Positions 1 to 5,292 of a DNA stretch of 7,073 nucleotides are shown here, one piece after another (the stretch's first letter is position 1; every line of letters starts with the position of its first letter). A program made the translations under genes and the position numbers. The stretch comes from an uncultured Collinsella sp. (lineage in GTDB: Bacteria > Actinomycetota > Coriobacteriia > Coriobacteriales > Coriobacteriaceae): positions 1 through 7,073 of the forward strand of contig CALINZ010000300.1 in assembly GCA_938045085.1 (NCBI GenBank). The letters are read 5' to 3'. The notes beneath the pieces are model-generated. The model was not told where the DNA came from. It was given only the letters and a program-made list of their open reading frames with translations, and ran no database searches.

Positions 1-117
1 GAGCAAAACGCCCAGATCGTTAAGACGTTCCACCCCCATATGTCCGTTGAGCGTCGCGAGCACAACCTGGACGGTTGGCACGATGCGGTCAGGCGTTCGC
101 TCAGCACCGCTCAGTAG
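1..117 (+). CDS. glpK: C-terminal end of an FGGY-family kinase, probably glycerol kinase (5' end outside window)
   Basis: Reading frame 1 is open from the first base and ends at TAG 115-117, giving the last 38 residues of a protein. The tail contains an aromatic-Pro element (TFHPHM), then an R-R-E stretch and a GWHDAVRRSL segment. This matches the closing pattern of glycerol kinases, where F-x-P-x-M is followed by a charged stretch and GWK-x-AV-x-R. If correct, the enzyme phosphorylates glycerol to glycerol 3-phosphate with ATP in the cytoplasm. The catalytic regions are outside the window, so a related FGGY sugar kinase cannot be excluded. It is followed by a 120-base gap and is not obviously co-transcribed with upp. 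Confidence 0.72.
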   Translation, partial: EQNAQIVKTFHPHMSVERREHNLDGWHDAVRRSLSTAQ

Positions 118-162
118 GGCTGCGACGGGCACTCGATACAACAAACCGCTAAACTTATGCAC

Positions 163-191
163 GGCGCGCGGCAACAGCACCGCGGCGCGCC
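163..191 (+). terminator. GC-rich hairpin between glpK and upp, possible weak terminator
   Basis: GGCGCGC at 163-169 is the exact reverse complement of GCGCGCC at 185-191, a 7-base-pair stem with a 15-base loop. An alternative fold also pairs GCGG 168-171 with CCGC 180-183, with a bulge. The bases after it (ATTTC) give only a very short T run, so an intrinsic terminator is possible but weak. It ends 46 bases before the upp start, so it could instead be structure in a upp leader. The first arm overlaps nothing that looks coding. Confidence 0.35.
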
Positions 192-237
192 ATTTCAGCA
201 AGGCCATCTTGCGGCCGCAACGAAAGGGGCAAGACCC

Positions 238-885
238 ATGACCGTCACCTACGATACGTCCCGCGTGACGCTTGTCGACCATCCGCTCGTCCAGCACAAG
301 TTGTCGATCCTGCGCGACAAGGAGACCGGCACCAACCAGTTCCGTCAGCTCGTGCGCGAGCTCGCGCTTTTTGACGGCTACGAGGCCATGCGCGACCTGC
401 CTATGGAAGACGTCGAGGTCGAAACCCCCATCACGACCGCCACGTTCAAGCAGCTTGCCGGCAAGAAGCTCGCCATCGTCCCCATTCTGCGCGCGGGCCT
501 TGGCATGGTCGACGGCATCCTCGACCTGGTGCCTTCTGCCCGCGTGGGCCACATTGGCATGGAGCGCGACGAGGTCACCCACGAGCCGCATGAGTATTAC
601 TGCAAGATGCCCAAGGATATCGACCAGCGTATCTGCCTGGTCGTCGATCCCATGCTCGCCACGGGCGGTTCTGCCGAGATGGCTATCGGCTATCTGCGCG
701 AGCGCGGTGTCAAGGACATCCGCATGCTGTGCATCGTCGCGGCCCCCGAGGGCCTCAAGTCGCTGACCGAGAAAGATCCCGATGTGCATATCTATACCTG
801 CGCCATCGACGACCATCTCAACGAGGCCGCCTACATCGTCCCCGGCCTGGGCGATGCCGGCGACCGCATCTACGGCACGATGTAG
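238..885 (+). CDS. upp: Uracil phosphoribosyltransferase
   Basis: This 215-residue cytoplasmic enzyme makes UMP from uracil and PRPP in pyrimidine salvage. Length fits the family (E. coli Upp is 208). The PRPP-binding loop VVDPMLATGGSA lies at residues 135-146. The conserved PILRAGLGM is at 82-90. The C-terminal uracil-binding block YIVPGLGDAGDRIYGT is at 199-214. The start is ATG 238, preceded by AAAGGGG at 223-229 with suitable spacing. An in-frame ATG at 157 would add 27 residues that do not look like the family N-terminus, which typically begins near a V-x-(L/V)-x-DHPL-(V/I)-QHKL segment; here that segment is at residues 11-22. The pairing of upp with a downstream atp operon is also known in Bacillus and relatives. 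The 264-base gap after it contains a promoter candidate, so the atp genes probably have their own start of transcription. Confidence 0.97.
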   Translation: MTVTYDTSRVTLVDHPLVQHKLSILRDKETGTNQFRQLVRELALFDGYEAMRDLPMEDVEVETPITTATFKQLAGKKLAIVPILRAGLGMVDGILDLVPSARVGHIGMERDEVTHEPHEYYCKMPKDIDQRICLVVDPMLATGGSAEMAIGYLRERGVKDIRMLCIVAAPEGLKSLTEKDPDVHIYTCAIDDHLNEAAYIVPGLGDAGDRIYGTM

Positions 886-984
886 TCTCTGGGCCAAACC
901 GGCTAACGTCGAAAATACGAAGAAACGGTGCGCGCGGACAAATAAAAGGCGACCGCGCTCACCCCTGTTAACGGACGTTTCGCC

Positions 985-1022
985 CCGCAGGGTTCGAGAA
1001 AAACGTATTACCGTACCTGCGG
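985..1022. repeat. Inverted repeat upstream of the atp operon
   Basis: CCGCAGG at 985-991 and CCTGCGG at 1016-1022 are perfect 7-base reverse complements separated by 24 bases. No T run follows on the plus strand, so this is not a standard terminator. It lies 56-93 bases before the candidate -35 element and could be a regulator site, a leader or trailer structure for upp mRNA, or chance. Confidence 0.3.
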
Positions 1023-1060
1023 CATAAAGAAGGTCTTAAGAAAACGAACAGGTGCGTATT

Positions 1061-1079
1061 AACCGATGCTTTTTCGGTT
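1061..1079 (+). terminator. Small hairpin just upstream of the atp promoter, weak terminator candidate
   Basis: AACCGA at 1061-1066 pairs exactly with TCGGTT at 1074-1079 across a 7-base loop (TGCTTTT). The following bases GTACTTTAG hold only three T in a row. It is the best placed candidate to end upp transcription, but its AT-rich 6-base-pair stem is weak and its 3' arm overlaps the candidate -35 hexamer. Confidence 0.25.
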
Positions 1080-1105
1080 GTACTTTAGCGATTGGCTCGT
1101 ACAAT
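1078..1105 (+). promoter_or_regulatory. Candidate sigma-70-type promoter for the atp operon
   Basis: TTGTAC at 1078-1083 (three of six to TTGACA, with the key TTG) is followed after 16 bases by TACAAT at 1100-1105 (five of six to TATAAT). Initiation would fall near 1112, giving a leader of about 55 bases before the first gene. The position fits the only long gap between upp and the atp genes. The two hexamers also form a perfect inverted repeat, TTGTAC with GTACAA. Confidence 0.55.
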
Positions 1106-1157
1106 AGTCACCAATGTTTGGCGGGAACTGTCCTGTGAGGCGATAAAAAAGGAAAGT

Positions 1158-1162
1158 GAGGA
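1158..1162 (+). promoter_or_regulatory. Ribosome binding site deciding the start of the AtpI-like gene
   Basis: GAGGA at 1158-1162 sits 5 bases before GTG 1168. The other in-frame GTG at 1156 has its nearest purine-rich site (AAAAAAGGAAA, ending at 1155) directly abutting it, which is too close. The start at 1168 is therefore favoured. Confidence 0.55.
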
Positions 1163-1167
1163 CGCCA

Positions 1168-1479
1168 GTGTTTCAGATAGCCGATCTGCTCGCTATCGTT
1201 GCAGGTGCCATCGCGGGCGCGATTGCCTTCCTTCCCTTTGTCTTTACGCTCAAGCCGGTTCTTGACGATAAGCAGAATGCGGACATGCTCAAGGGTATGG
1301 TGAGTCTCGCGGTCTCGGCAATCGCGTTGCTTGTCTTTACCTTGGTTGTGTTTGTGTTGTTCGGAGAGGCATTTCGCATGTTCCTCCTGGGCGAGGCGAT
1401 CGGCTTCGTGGCCTTTATGGCCGCCTGCGCGGTTCGCGTCGCCAAGGCGCTGCGAGATCCTCATGAGGTCGAAAGGTAA
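1168..1479 (+). CDS. Small membrane protein in the atpI position, putative ATP synthase I-like protein
   Basis: The product has 103 residues (107 if translation begins at GTG 1156). It is strongly hydrophobic, with likely membrane segments near residues 8-28, 43-65 and 72-92, a charged loop (about 33-42, with D33, D34, K35) and a basic/acidic C-terminal tail. It is the first gene of the operon and ends 3 bases before atpB, exactly where AtpI (UncI) lies in many bacteria. AtpI helps assemble the c-ring and has been linked to magnesium supply in some bacteria. I do not recognise a diagnostic AtpI motif here, and classical AtpI usually has four membrane segments, so the assignment rests on position, size and hydrophobicity. 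It could be an unrelated membrane protein with an analogous role. Confidence 0.72.
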   Translation: MFQIADLLAIVAGAIAGAIAFLPFVFTLKPVLDDKQNADMLKGMVSLAVSAIALLVFTLVVFVLFGEAFRMFLLGEAIGFVAFMAACAVRVAKALRDPHEVER

Positions 1480-1482
1480 GTC

Positions 1483-2286
1483 GTGGAAATTTTTGAAAAG
1501 CTGCCTGATGAGATTAATCATCTGGTCAGCGAGTTCAGCTCCACCCCTGTCGTGGGCGATCTGAGCTGCGGCATCACGCAGTACTCGTTTTGGCTGATCG
1601 TCTCCACGATCGTGCTCCTGATCGTCCTAGCCGTGTTCAAGAAGAAGCAGACCCTGGTTCCCAAGGGCTTCTTCGTCAACGGTTTCGAGTACATCATCGA
1701 GTACGTCGAGAACGATATCGGCAAGGGTGTCGTGGGTGAGAACTGGAAGAAGCACTTCCCGTTCCTGTGCTCGCTTTTCCTGTTCATCCTGATCAATAAC
1801 ATGATCGGCCTGATCCCGGGAATGAAGCCCGGCACCGGCGCAATCGGCTCCACCGCCGCACTCGCCATTTTCGCCTTCGTGTACTTCATCTACTACGGAT
1901 GCAAGGCTCACGGCGTGATCGGCTACATCAAGAGCCTCGCCCCGCAGGGCGTGAGCTTCCCGATGAACGTGCTCGTGTGGGTCGTCGAGCTTTTCTCGAC
2001 CTTCCTGCGCCTCATCACGCTTGCCGTCCGTCTGTTCTGCAACATGTTCGCAGGACACGTGGTCATGGGCTCGTTCGCCATCATGGCGAGCATGTTCATG
2101 CAGCCGCTGCTTCAGCAGGTTTCCGCGGCCCACGCCGTCGGCGCCCTGCCTTCGCTGGCCTGGCTTGCCATCCTCATCCTGATCTATGCGATCGAGCTTG
2201 TGGTCGGCGCCATCCAGGCTTACGTCTTCACGGTCCTTACCGCCGTGTATGTCTCCGAGGCAGAGGAGGTCGCGGAGGAGGAGTAG
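1483..2286 (+). CDS. atpB: ATP synthase Fo subunit a
   Basis: This 267-residue membrane protein forms the proton half-channels next to the c-ring. The essential Arg is R183, in AVRLFCNMFAGH (residues 181-192), matching aR210 of E. coli in LRLFGNM. The neighbouring Gly of that motif is Cys186 here. Other family marks are NNMIGLIPG at 105-113, E169 in the helix before the Arg, and the closing helix ELVVGAIQAYVFTVLTAVYV at 238-257 containing Q245. Membrane segments fall near 34-51, 92-113, 122-140, 163-185, 190-212 and 225-257. The tail after 258 is very acidic. The GTG start at 1483 has AAAGG at 1472-1476 with 6 bases spacing, and lies 3 bases after the preceding gene, so it is probably translationally coupled. 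Confidence 0.97.
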   Translation: MEIFEKLPDEINHLVSEFSSTPVVGDLSCGITQYSFWLIVSTIVLLIVLAVFKKKQTLVPKGFFVNGFEYIIEYVENDIGKGVVGENWKKHFPFLCSLFLFILINNMIGLIPGMKPGTGAIGSTAALAIFAFVYFIYYGCKAHGVIGYIKSLAPQGVSFPMNVLVWVVELFSTFLRLITLAVRLFCNMFAGHVVMGSFAIMASMFMQPLLQQVSAAHAVGALPSLAWLAILILIYAIELVVGAIQAYVFTVLTAVYVSEAEEVAEEE

Positions 2287-2298
2287 TCTTCCGCTCGC

Positions 2299-2314
2299 GC
2301 CTTAAAGGTAAGGC
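2299..2314 (+). repeat. Intercistronic hairpin after atpB
   Basis: GCCTTA (2299-2304) and TAAGGC (2309-2314) form a perfect 6-base-pair stem closed by the tetraloop AAGG, 13 bases after the atpB stop codon. Only a short AT-rich stretch follows (AATTCGTTAAA), so full termination is unlikely. A further 5-base-pair stem is possible between GCCGG 2328-2332 and CCGGC 2351-2355. In the atp operon such structure may affect mRNA stability or processing ahead of atpE; that role is inference. Confidence 0.4.
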
Positions 2315-2398
2315 AATTCGTTAAACCGCCGGTGCCCGTACCCATGGAGCCCGGCAGTTATAAAAAGGTTATCCTGCGTGAAATAAGACACGCACGAC

Positions 2399-2406
2399 AA
2401 AGGAGG
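2399..2406 (+). promoter_or_regulatory. Very strong ribosome binding site of atpE
   Basis: AAAGGAGG at 2399-2406 is a near-perfect complement to the 3' end of 16S rRNA, 4 bases before the GTG start at 2411. It fixes the atpE start, because an in-frame TAA lies at 2384-2386 and no other usual start codon lies between. Its strength fits the need for many c subunits per complex. Confidence 0.8.
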
Positions 2407-2410
2407 AATC

Positions 2411-2605
2411 GTGGGAGTTATCGGTTACGGTCTCGGTGTTATCGGCGCTGGTCTTGCTATCGGCCTGTCTGCTCTGGGTGCTACGGGTGCTATGGCCCGT
2501 CAGCCTGAGGTCCAGGGCCGCGTGTTCACCGTCTTCATCATGGGCTCCGCCTTCGGCGAGGCTCTGGCTCTGATCGGCTTCGTTGTCGCGCTGATCGTTA
2601 AATAG
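2411..2605 (+). CDS. atpE: ATP synthase Fo subunit c, unusually short
   Basis: This hairpin membrane protein oligomerises into the rotating c-ring and carries the ion. It has two membrane helices, about residues 3-27 and 39-62, joined by the conserved polar loop ARQPE at 29-33. The ion-binding carboxylate is E50 in GSAFGEALALIG (45-56). The residues matching the sodium ligands of Ilyobacter tartaricus c (Gln32, Ser66, Tyr70) are Ile17, Ala51 and Ile55, which points to proton rather than sodium coupling. The first helix is dense in glycine (2, 5, 7, 9, 12, 14, 18, 23, 26), the helix-packing pattern of c-rings. At 64 residues it is shorter than usual (E. coli 79, mycobacteria about 81), mostly at the N-terminus: the loop Arg is residue 30, versus 41 in E. 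coli. Confidence 0.96.
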   Translation: MGVIGYGLGVIGAGLAIGLSALGATGAMARQPEVQGRVFTVFIMGSAFGEALALIGFVVALIVK

Positions 2606-2620
2606 CACGGAGCGTCAAGT

Positions 2621-3223
2621 ATGAATCTTTCATCCCAGAAGAGCGCGATCGCACTCTCCGCGTCCGCGGCCGCGCTGCTCATGCCGGTTTCCGCGTTCGC
2701 CGAGGACGGCGCTGCCGGTGCGGACATCCTCATCCCTAAGATGGCGGAGTTCATCCCGGCGCTTATCGCCTTCCTGATTATCTGGATCGTGCTGGCCAAG
2801 GTCGCCCTGCCGGGCATCATGAAAACCATGGAGGAGCGCGGCAAGAAGATCGAGGAGAGCCTCGACGAGGCCGAGAAGACCAAGCAGGAGGCTATCGCCA
2901 AGCGCGCTGAGTCCGACTCGATCGTCACCGACGCCCGTCGTCAGGCTGCCGACATCGTTCTCGAGGCCCGTAAGGACGCCGAGTCCGAGCGCGCCCGTAT
3001 CATCGAGGCTGCTCACAAGGAGGCCGAGGAGATCATCGCCAAGGCCCATACGACCGTCGAGGACGAGCGCAAGACCATCTACGCCGGTGCCGCGAGCTCC
3101 ATCGCCGACCTGTCCGTTGCCGTTGCCACCAAGATCGTGGGCGAGGCACTCGAGGACGATGCCGAGCAGAAGAAGCTCATCGAGCGCTACATCCAGGAAG
3201 CAGGTAGCCTGAATGCCGACTAG
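2621..3223 (+). CDS. atpF: ATP synthase Fo subunit b with a putative cleavable signal peptide
   Basis: Subunit b is the peripheral stalk that holds the F1 head still. The main membrane helix spans about residues 44-66 (from FIPALIAFLII to ALPGI). It is followed by a long charged helix/coiled coil, about 67-165, rich in Glu, Lys, Ala and Arg, with the usual E-x-R-x-x-x-I-x-x-S-L-x-x-A-E element at 71-85. The C-terminal region (about 166-200) should contact delta. At 200 residues it is longer than typical b (156-180). The extra length is an N-terminal segment with a polar start including K7, a hydrophobic core (9-24) and an AFA/E site at 25-28, which looks like signal peptidase I cleavage. The ATG start has CGGAG at 2608-2612. 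It begins 15 bases after atpE and overlaps atpH by 11 bases. No separate b' gene is seen. Confidence 0.95.
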   Translation: MNLSSQKSAIALSASAAALLMPVSAFAEDGAAGADILIPKMAEFIPALIAFLIIWIVLAKVALPGIMKTMEERGKKIEESLDEAEKTKQEAIAKRAESDSIVTDARRQAADIVLEARKDAESERARIIEAAHKEAEEIIAKAHTTVEDERKTIYAGAASSIADLSVAVATKIVGEALEDDAEQKKLIERYIQEAGSLNAD

Positions 3224-3689
3224 CCGCTATCAGGACAAGGTGCTCGAGACCTACGCGCGTTCCCTTTTGGAAGCCGCCAAGGCCGAGAACCATGTGTTCG
3301 AGGACCTCGAGATGGTCGAGCGCTTGGCTTCTGCCAGCCCCGAGATCATCGCCGTGCTCGACACCATGTCCAAGCGCGACCAGCTCGACCTTCTTCCCAA
3401 GGTGGCAGCTGCCTTTAAGTATGTTGCCGAGGAAGACGAGGATGTAGTGGGCGTGACCGTCACCACGGCGATCCCGCTCGACGACGAGCTGCGTCAAACC
3501 ATCACTAAGAAATGCGAGCAGGACTTCGGCCGCAAGGTATTCCTTATCGAGCAGGTCGACCCGTCTATCGTGGGCGGCCTGGTGCTCGAGGCCCGCGGCG
3601 AGCGTCGTGACATTTCCGTCAAGACGCAGCTGCGCATCGCGCAGGAGACCCTCGCAAACTCTGCTAATTCGTACGGAGGTGAAGCCTAA
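3213..3689 (+). CDS. atpH: ATP synthase F1 subunit delta, shortened N-terminal domain
   Basis: Delta links the top of the F1 head to subunit b. The N-terminal helix YARSLLEAAKAE (residues 14-25) and the C-terminal block VDPSIVGGLVLEARGERRDISVKTQL (115-140, given here only as a landmark for its VDPSIVGG core at 115-122) are typical of the family, as is VTVTTAIPL at 81-89. Length is 158 residues against about 175-181 normally. By eye against the Bacillus subtilis protein, about 32 residues are missing between ASPEIIAVLD (41-50) and RDQLDLLPK (55-63), where other deltas have further helices of the N-terminal bundle. The start ATG lies inside the end of atpF, with AGGTAG at 3202-3207. The stop TAA shares its last base with the atpA ATG, so both junctions suggest coupled translation. 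Confidence 0.93.
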   Translation: MPTSRYQDKVLETYARSLLEAAKAENHVFEDLEMVERLASASPEIIAVLDTMSKRDQLDLLPKVAAAFKYVAEEDEDVVGVTVTTAIPLDDELRQTITKKCEQDFGRKVFLIEQVDPSIVGGLVLEARGERRDISVKTQLRIAQETLANSANSYGGEA

Positions 3690-5287
3690 TGTCCGAAACC
3701 CTCAATGCCCAGGATATCGCCAAGAAACTGCAGGAGCAGCTCACGAGCCTCTCCGCGACGGTCGATACGCATGAGGTTTCAACGGTCGACGAGGTAGGCG
3801 ACGGCATCGCGCGCGTCTCCGGCCTCAAGAGCGCCATGGCAGGCGAGCTTCTGGAGTTCAAGAGCTCCGATACCGGTGAGACCGTCTTCGGCCTTGCCCA
3901 GAACCTTGACCGTGACGAGGTCGGCGCCGTTCTGTTTGGTGCCGTCGACTCCATCAAGGAAGGCGACGAGTGCCGCACCACTGGCCGCATTATGGATATC
4001 CCCGTGAGCCGTGCCATGCTCGGCCGCGTCGTCAATCCGCTCGGCCAGCCCATCGACGGCCTGGGCGACATCGTCGCCACGCACCGTCGCCCCATCGAGT
4101 TCAAGGCTCCCGGCGTCATCGATCGTACCCCGGTGTGCGAGCCGGTTCAGACCGGTCTGCTCGCTATCGACTCCATGGTGCCTATTGGCCGCGGTCAGCG
4201 TGAGCTCATCATCGGCGACCGTAAGACCGGTAAGACCGCCATCGCCATCGACGCTATCCTCAACCAGCGCGGCAAGGGCATGGTCTGCATCTATGTCGCC
4301 ATCGGCCAGAAGGCCTCCACGGTTGCCAACATCCGTGAGACCCTCGCTCAGCACGGTGCGCTCGACTACACCATCATCGTTTCGGCCACTGCTGCCGATT
4401 CCGCCCCTATGCAGTACATCGCGCCTATGGCCGGTGCCGCTATTGGCGAGTTCTTCATGTACAACGGCGAGGACGGCAAGCCCGCCAGCGAGACCAACCC
4501 CGGCGGCCACGTGCTCGTCATCTACGACGACCTGTCCAAGCAGGCTGTGGCCTACCGTCAGATGTCGCTGACGCTGCATCGTCCGCCCGGACGCGAGGCC
4601 TATCCTGGCGACATCTTCTACCTGCACTCTCGTCTGCTCGAGCGTGCCGTCAAGATGTCCAAGAAGAACGGTTACGGCTCCATGACGGCACTGCCGATCA
4701 TCGAGACCCAGGACGGCGACGTCTCGGCCTACATTCCGACCAACGTCATTTCCATTACCGATGGTCAGATCTACCTGCAGTCCGAGCTCTTCTTCCAGGG
4801 CCAGCGCCCGGCAGTTGACGTGGGCATTTCCGTGTCCCGCGTCGGTGGCGATGCGCAGACCAAGGCCATGAAGCAGGTCGCCGGCAACCTCCGTCTGGAC
4901 CTCGCTTCCTATCAGGAGCTCGCTGGCTTTACGCAGTTCGGCTCCGACCTCGACGAGGCTACTCAGAAGCAGCTGACCCACGGTGCTCGCATGACCGAGC
5001 TCCTGAAGCAGCCGCGTTACAAGCCGTTTGAGGTTGGCGAGCAGATCGTTACGCTGTTCGCTGGCAACGAGGGCTTCCTGGATGACCTGGAGATCGCCGA
5101 CGTGCTGCCCTTCCGTGCCGAGCTCATCGAGTACATGGACAATGGCTTTGGCTCGCTGCTCGACAAGGTTCGCGCCAAGAAGATCGATGATGACACCAAG
5201 GCTGAGCTCTTGCGCGTCATCGGCGACTTCAAGCAGCAGTTCATGGCCAAGCACCATTCGGATGTTTCTGGATCAGAGGAGAACTAA
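3689..5287 (+). CDS. atpA: ATP synthase F1 subunit alpha
   Basis: Alpha alternates with beta in the F1 head and binds non-catalytic nucleotide. The protein has 532 residues (E. coli 513). The beta-barrel domain covers roughly residues 25-95. The P-loop GDRKTGKT is at 176-183, with Lys179 where E. coli has Gln172. The Walker B strand is VLVIYDDLSKQAVAYR at 275-290, with R290. PPGREAYPGD is at 299-308. The arginine finger that reaches the beta catalytic site is R384 in GISVSRVGG (379-387). The C-terminal helical domain runs from about 395 to the end. Between EFFMYNG (254-260) and HVLVIYDD (274-281) there is an insertion of about 12 residues relative to E. coli, rich in Gly, Pro, Asn and charged residues. 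The start has GGAGGT at 3675-3680 and shares one base with the atpH stop (TAATG). Confidence 0.98.
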   Translation: MSETLNAQDIAKKLQEQLTSLSATVDTHEVSTVDEVGDGIARVSGLKSAMAGELLEFKSSDTGETVFGLAQNLDRDEVGAVLFGAVDSIKEGDECRTTGRIMDIPVSRAMLGRVVNPLGQPIDGLGDIVATHRRPIEFKAPGVIDRTPVCEPVQTGLLAIDSMVPIGRGQRELIIGDRKTGKTAIAIDAILNQRGKGMVCIYVAIGQKASTVANIRETLAQHGALDYTIIVSATAADSAPMQYIAPMAGAAIGEFFMYNGEDGKPASETNPGGHVLVIYDDLSKQAVAYRQMSLTLHRPPGREAYPGDIFYLHSRLLERAVKMSKKNGYGSMTALPIIETQDGDVSAYIPTNVISITDGQIYLQSELFFQGQRPAVDVGISVSRVGGDAQTKAMKQVAGNLRLDLASYQELAGFTQFGSDLDEATQKQLTHGARMTELLKQPRYKPFEVGEQIVTLFAGNEGFLDDLEIADVLPFRAELIEYMDNGFGSLLDKVRAKKIDDDTKAELLRVIGDFKQQFMAKHHSDVSGSEEN

Positions 5288-5292
5288 GCCCC

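Noticed and set aside
157..237. N-terminal extension of upp from ATG 157
   Set aside because: The 27 extra residues overlap the GC-rich hairpin, do not resemble the family, and ATG 238 has a good Shine-Dalgarno site.
47..241. Small plus-strand frame overlapping the kinase end and the upp start
   Set aside because: It is in a different frame from the kinase tail, has no ribosome binding site and has an Arg/Ser/Thr-rich low-complexity translation.
932..958. GCGCGG (932-937) and CCGCGC (953-958) as a upp terminator
   Set aside because: The 6-base-pair stem has a 15-base loop and no following T run on either strand, so it does not look like an intrinsic terminator.
1627..2133. Minus-strand frame rich in His, Glu and Asp opposite atpB
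   Set aside because: The composition is the mirror image of hydrophobic codons in the membrane protein on the plus strand, so it is a shadow.
2359..2364. TATAAA as the -10 of a promoter for atpE
   Set aside because: No sequence close to TTGACA lies 16-18 bases upstream, so it is not listed as a feature on its own.
3779..5257. Long open frame on the minus strand (492 codons) opposite atpA
   Set aside because: It is antisense to a fully convincing atpA, its translation has no recognisable domain, and long antisense frames are expected in GC-rich genes with biased codons.
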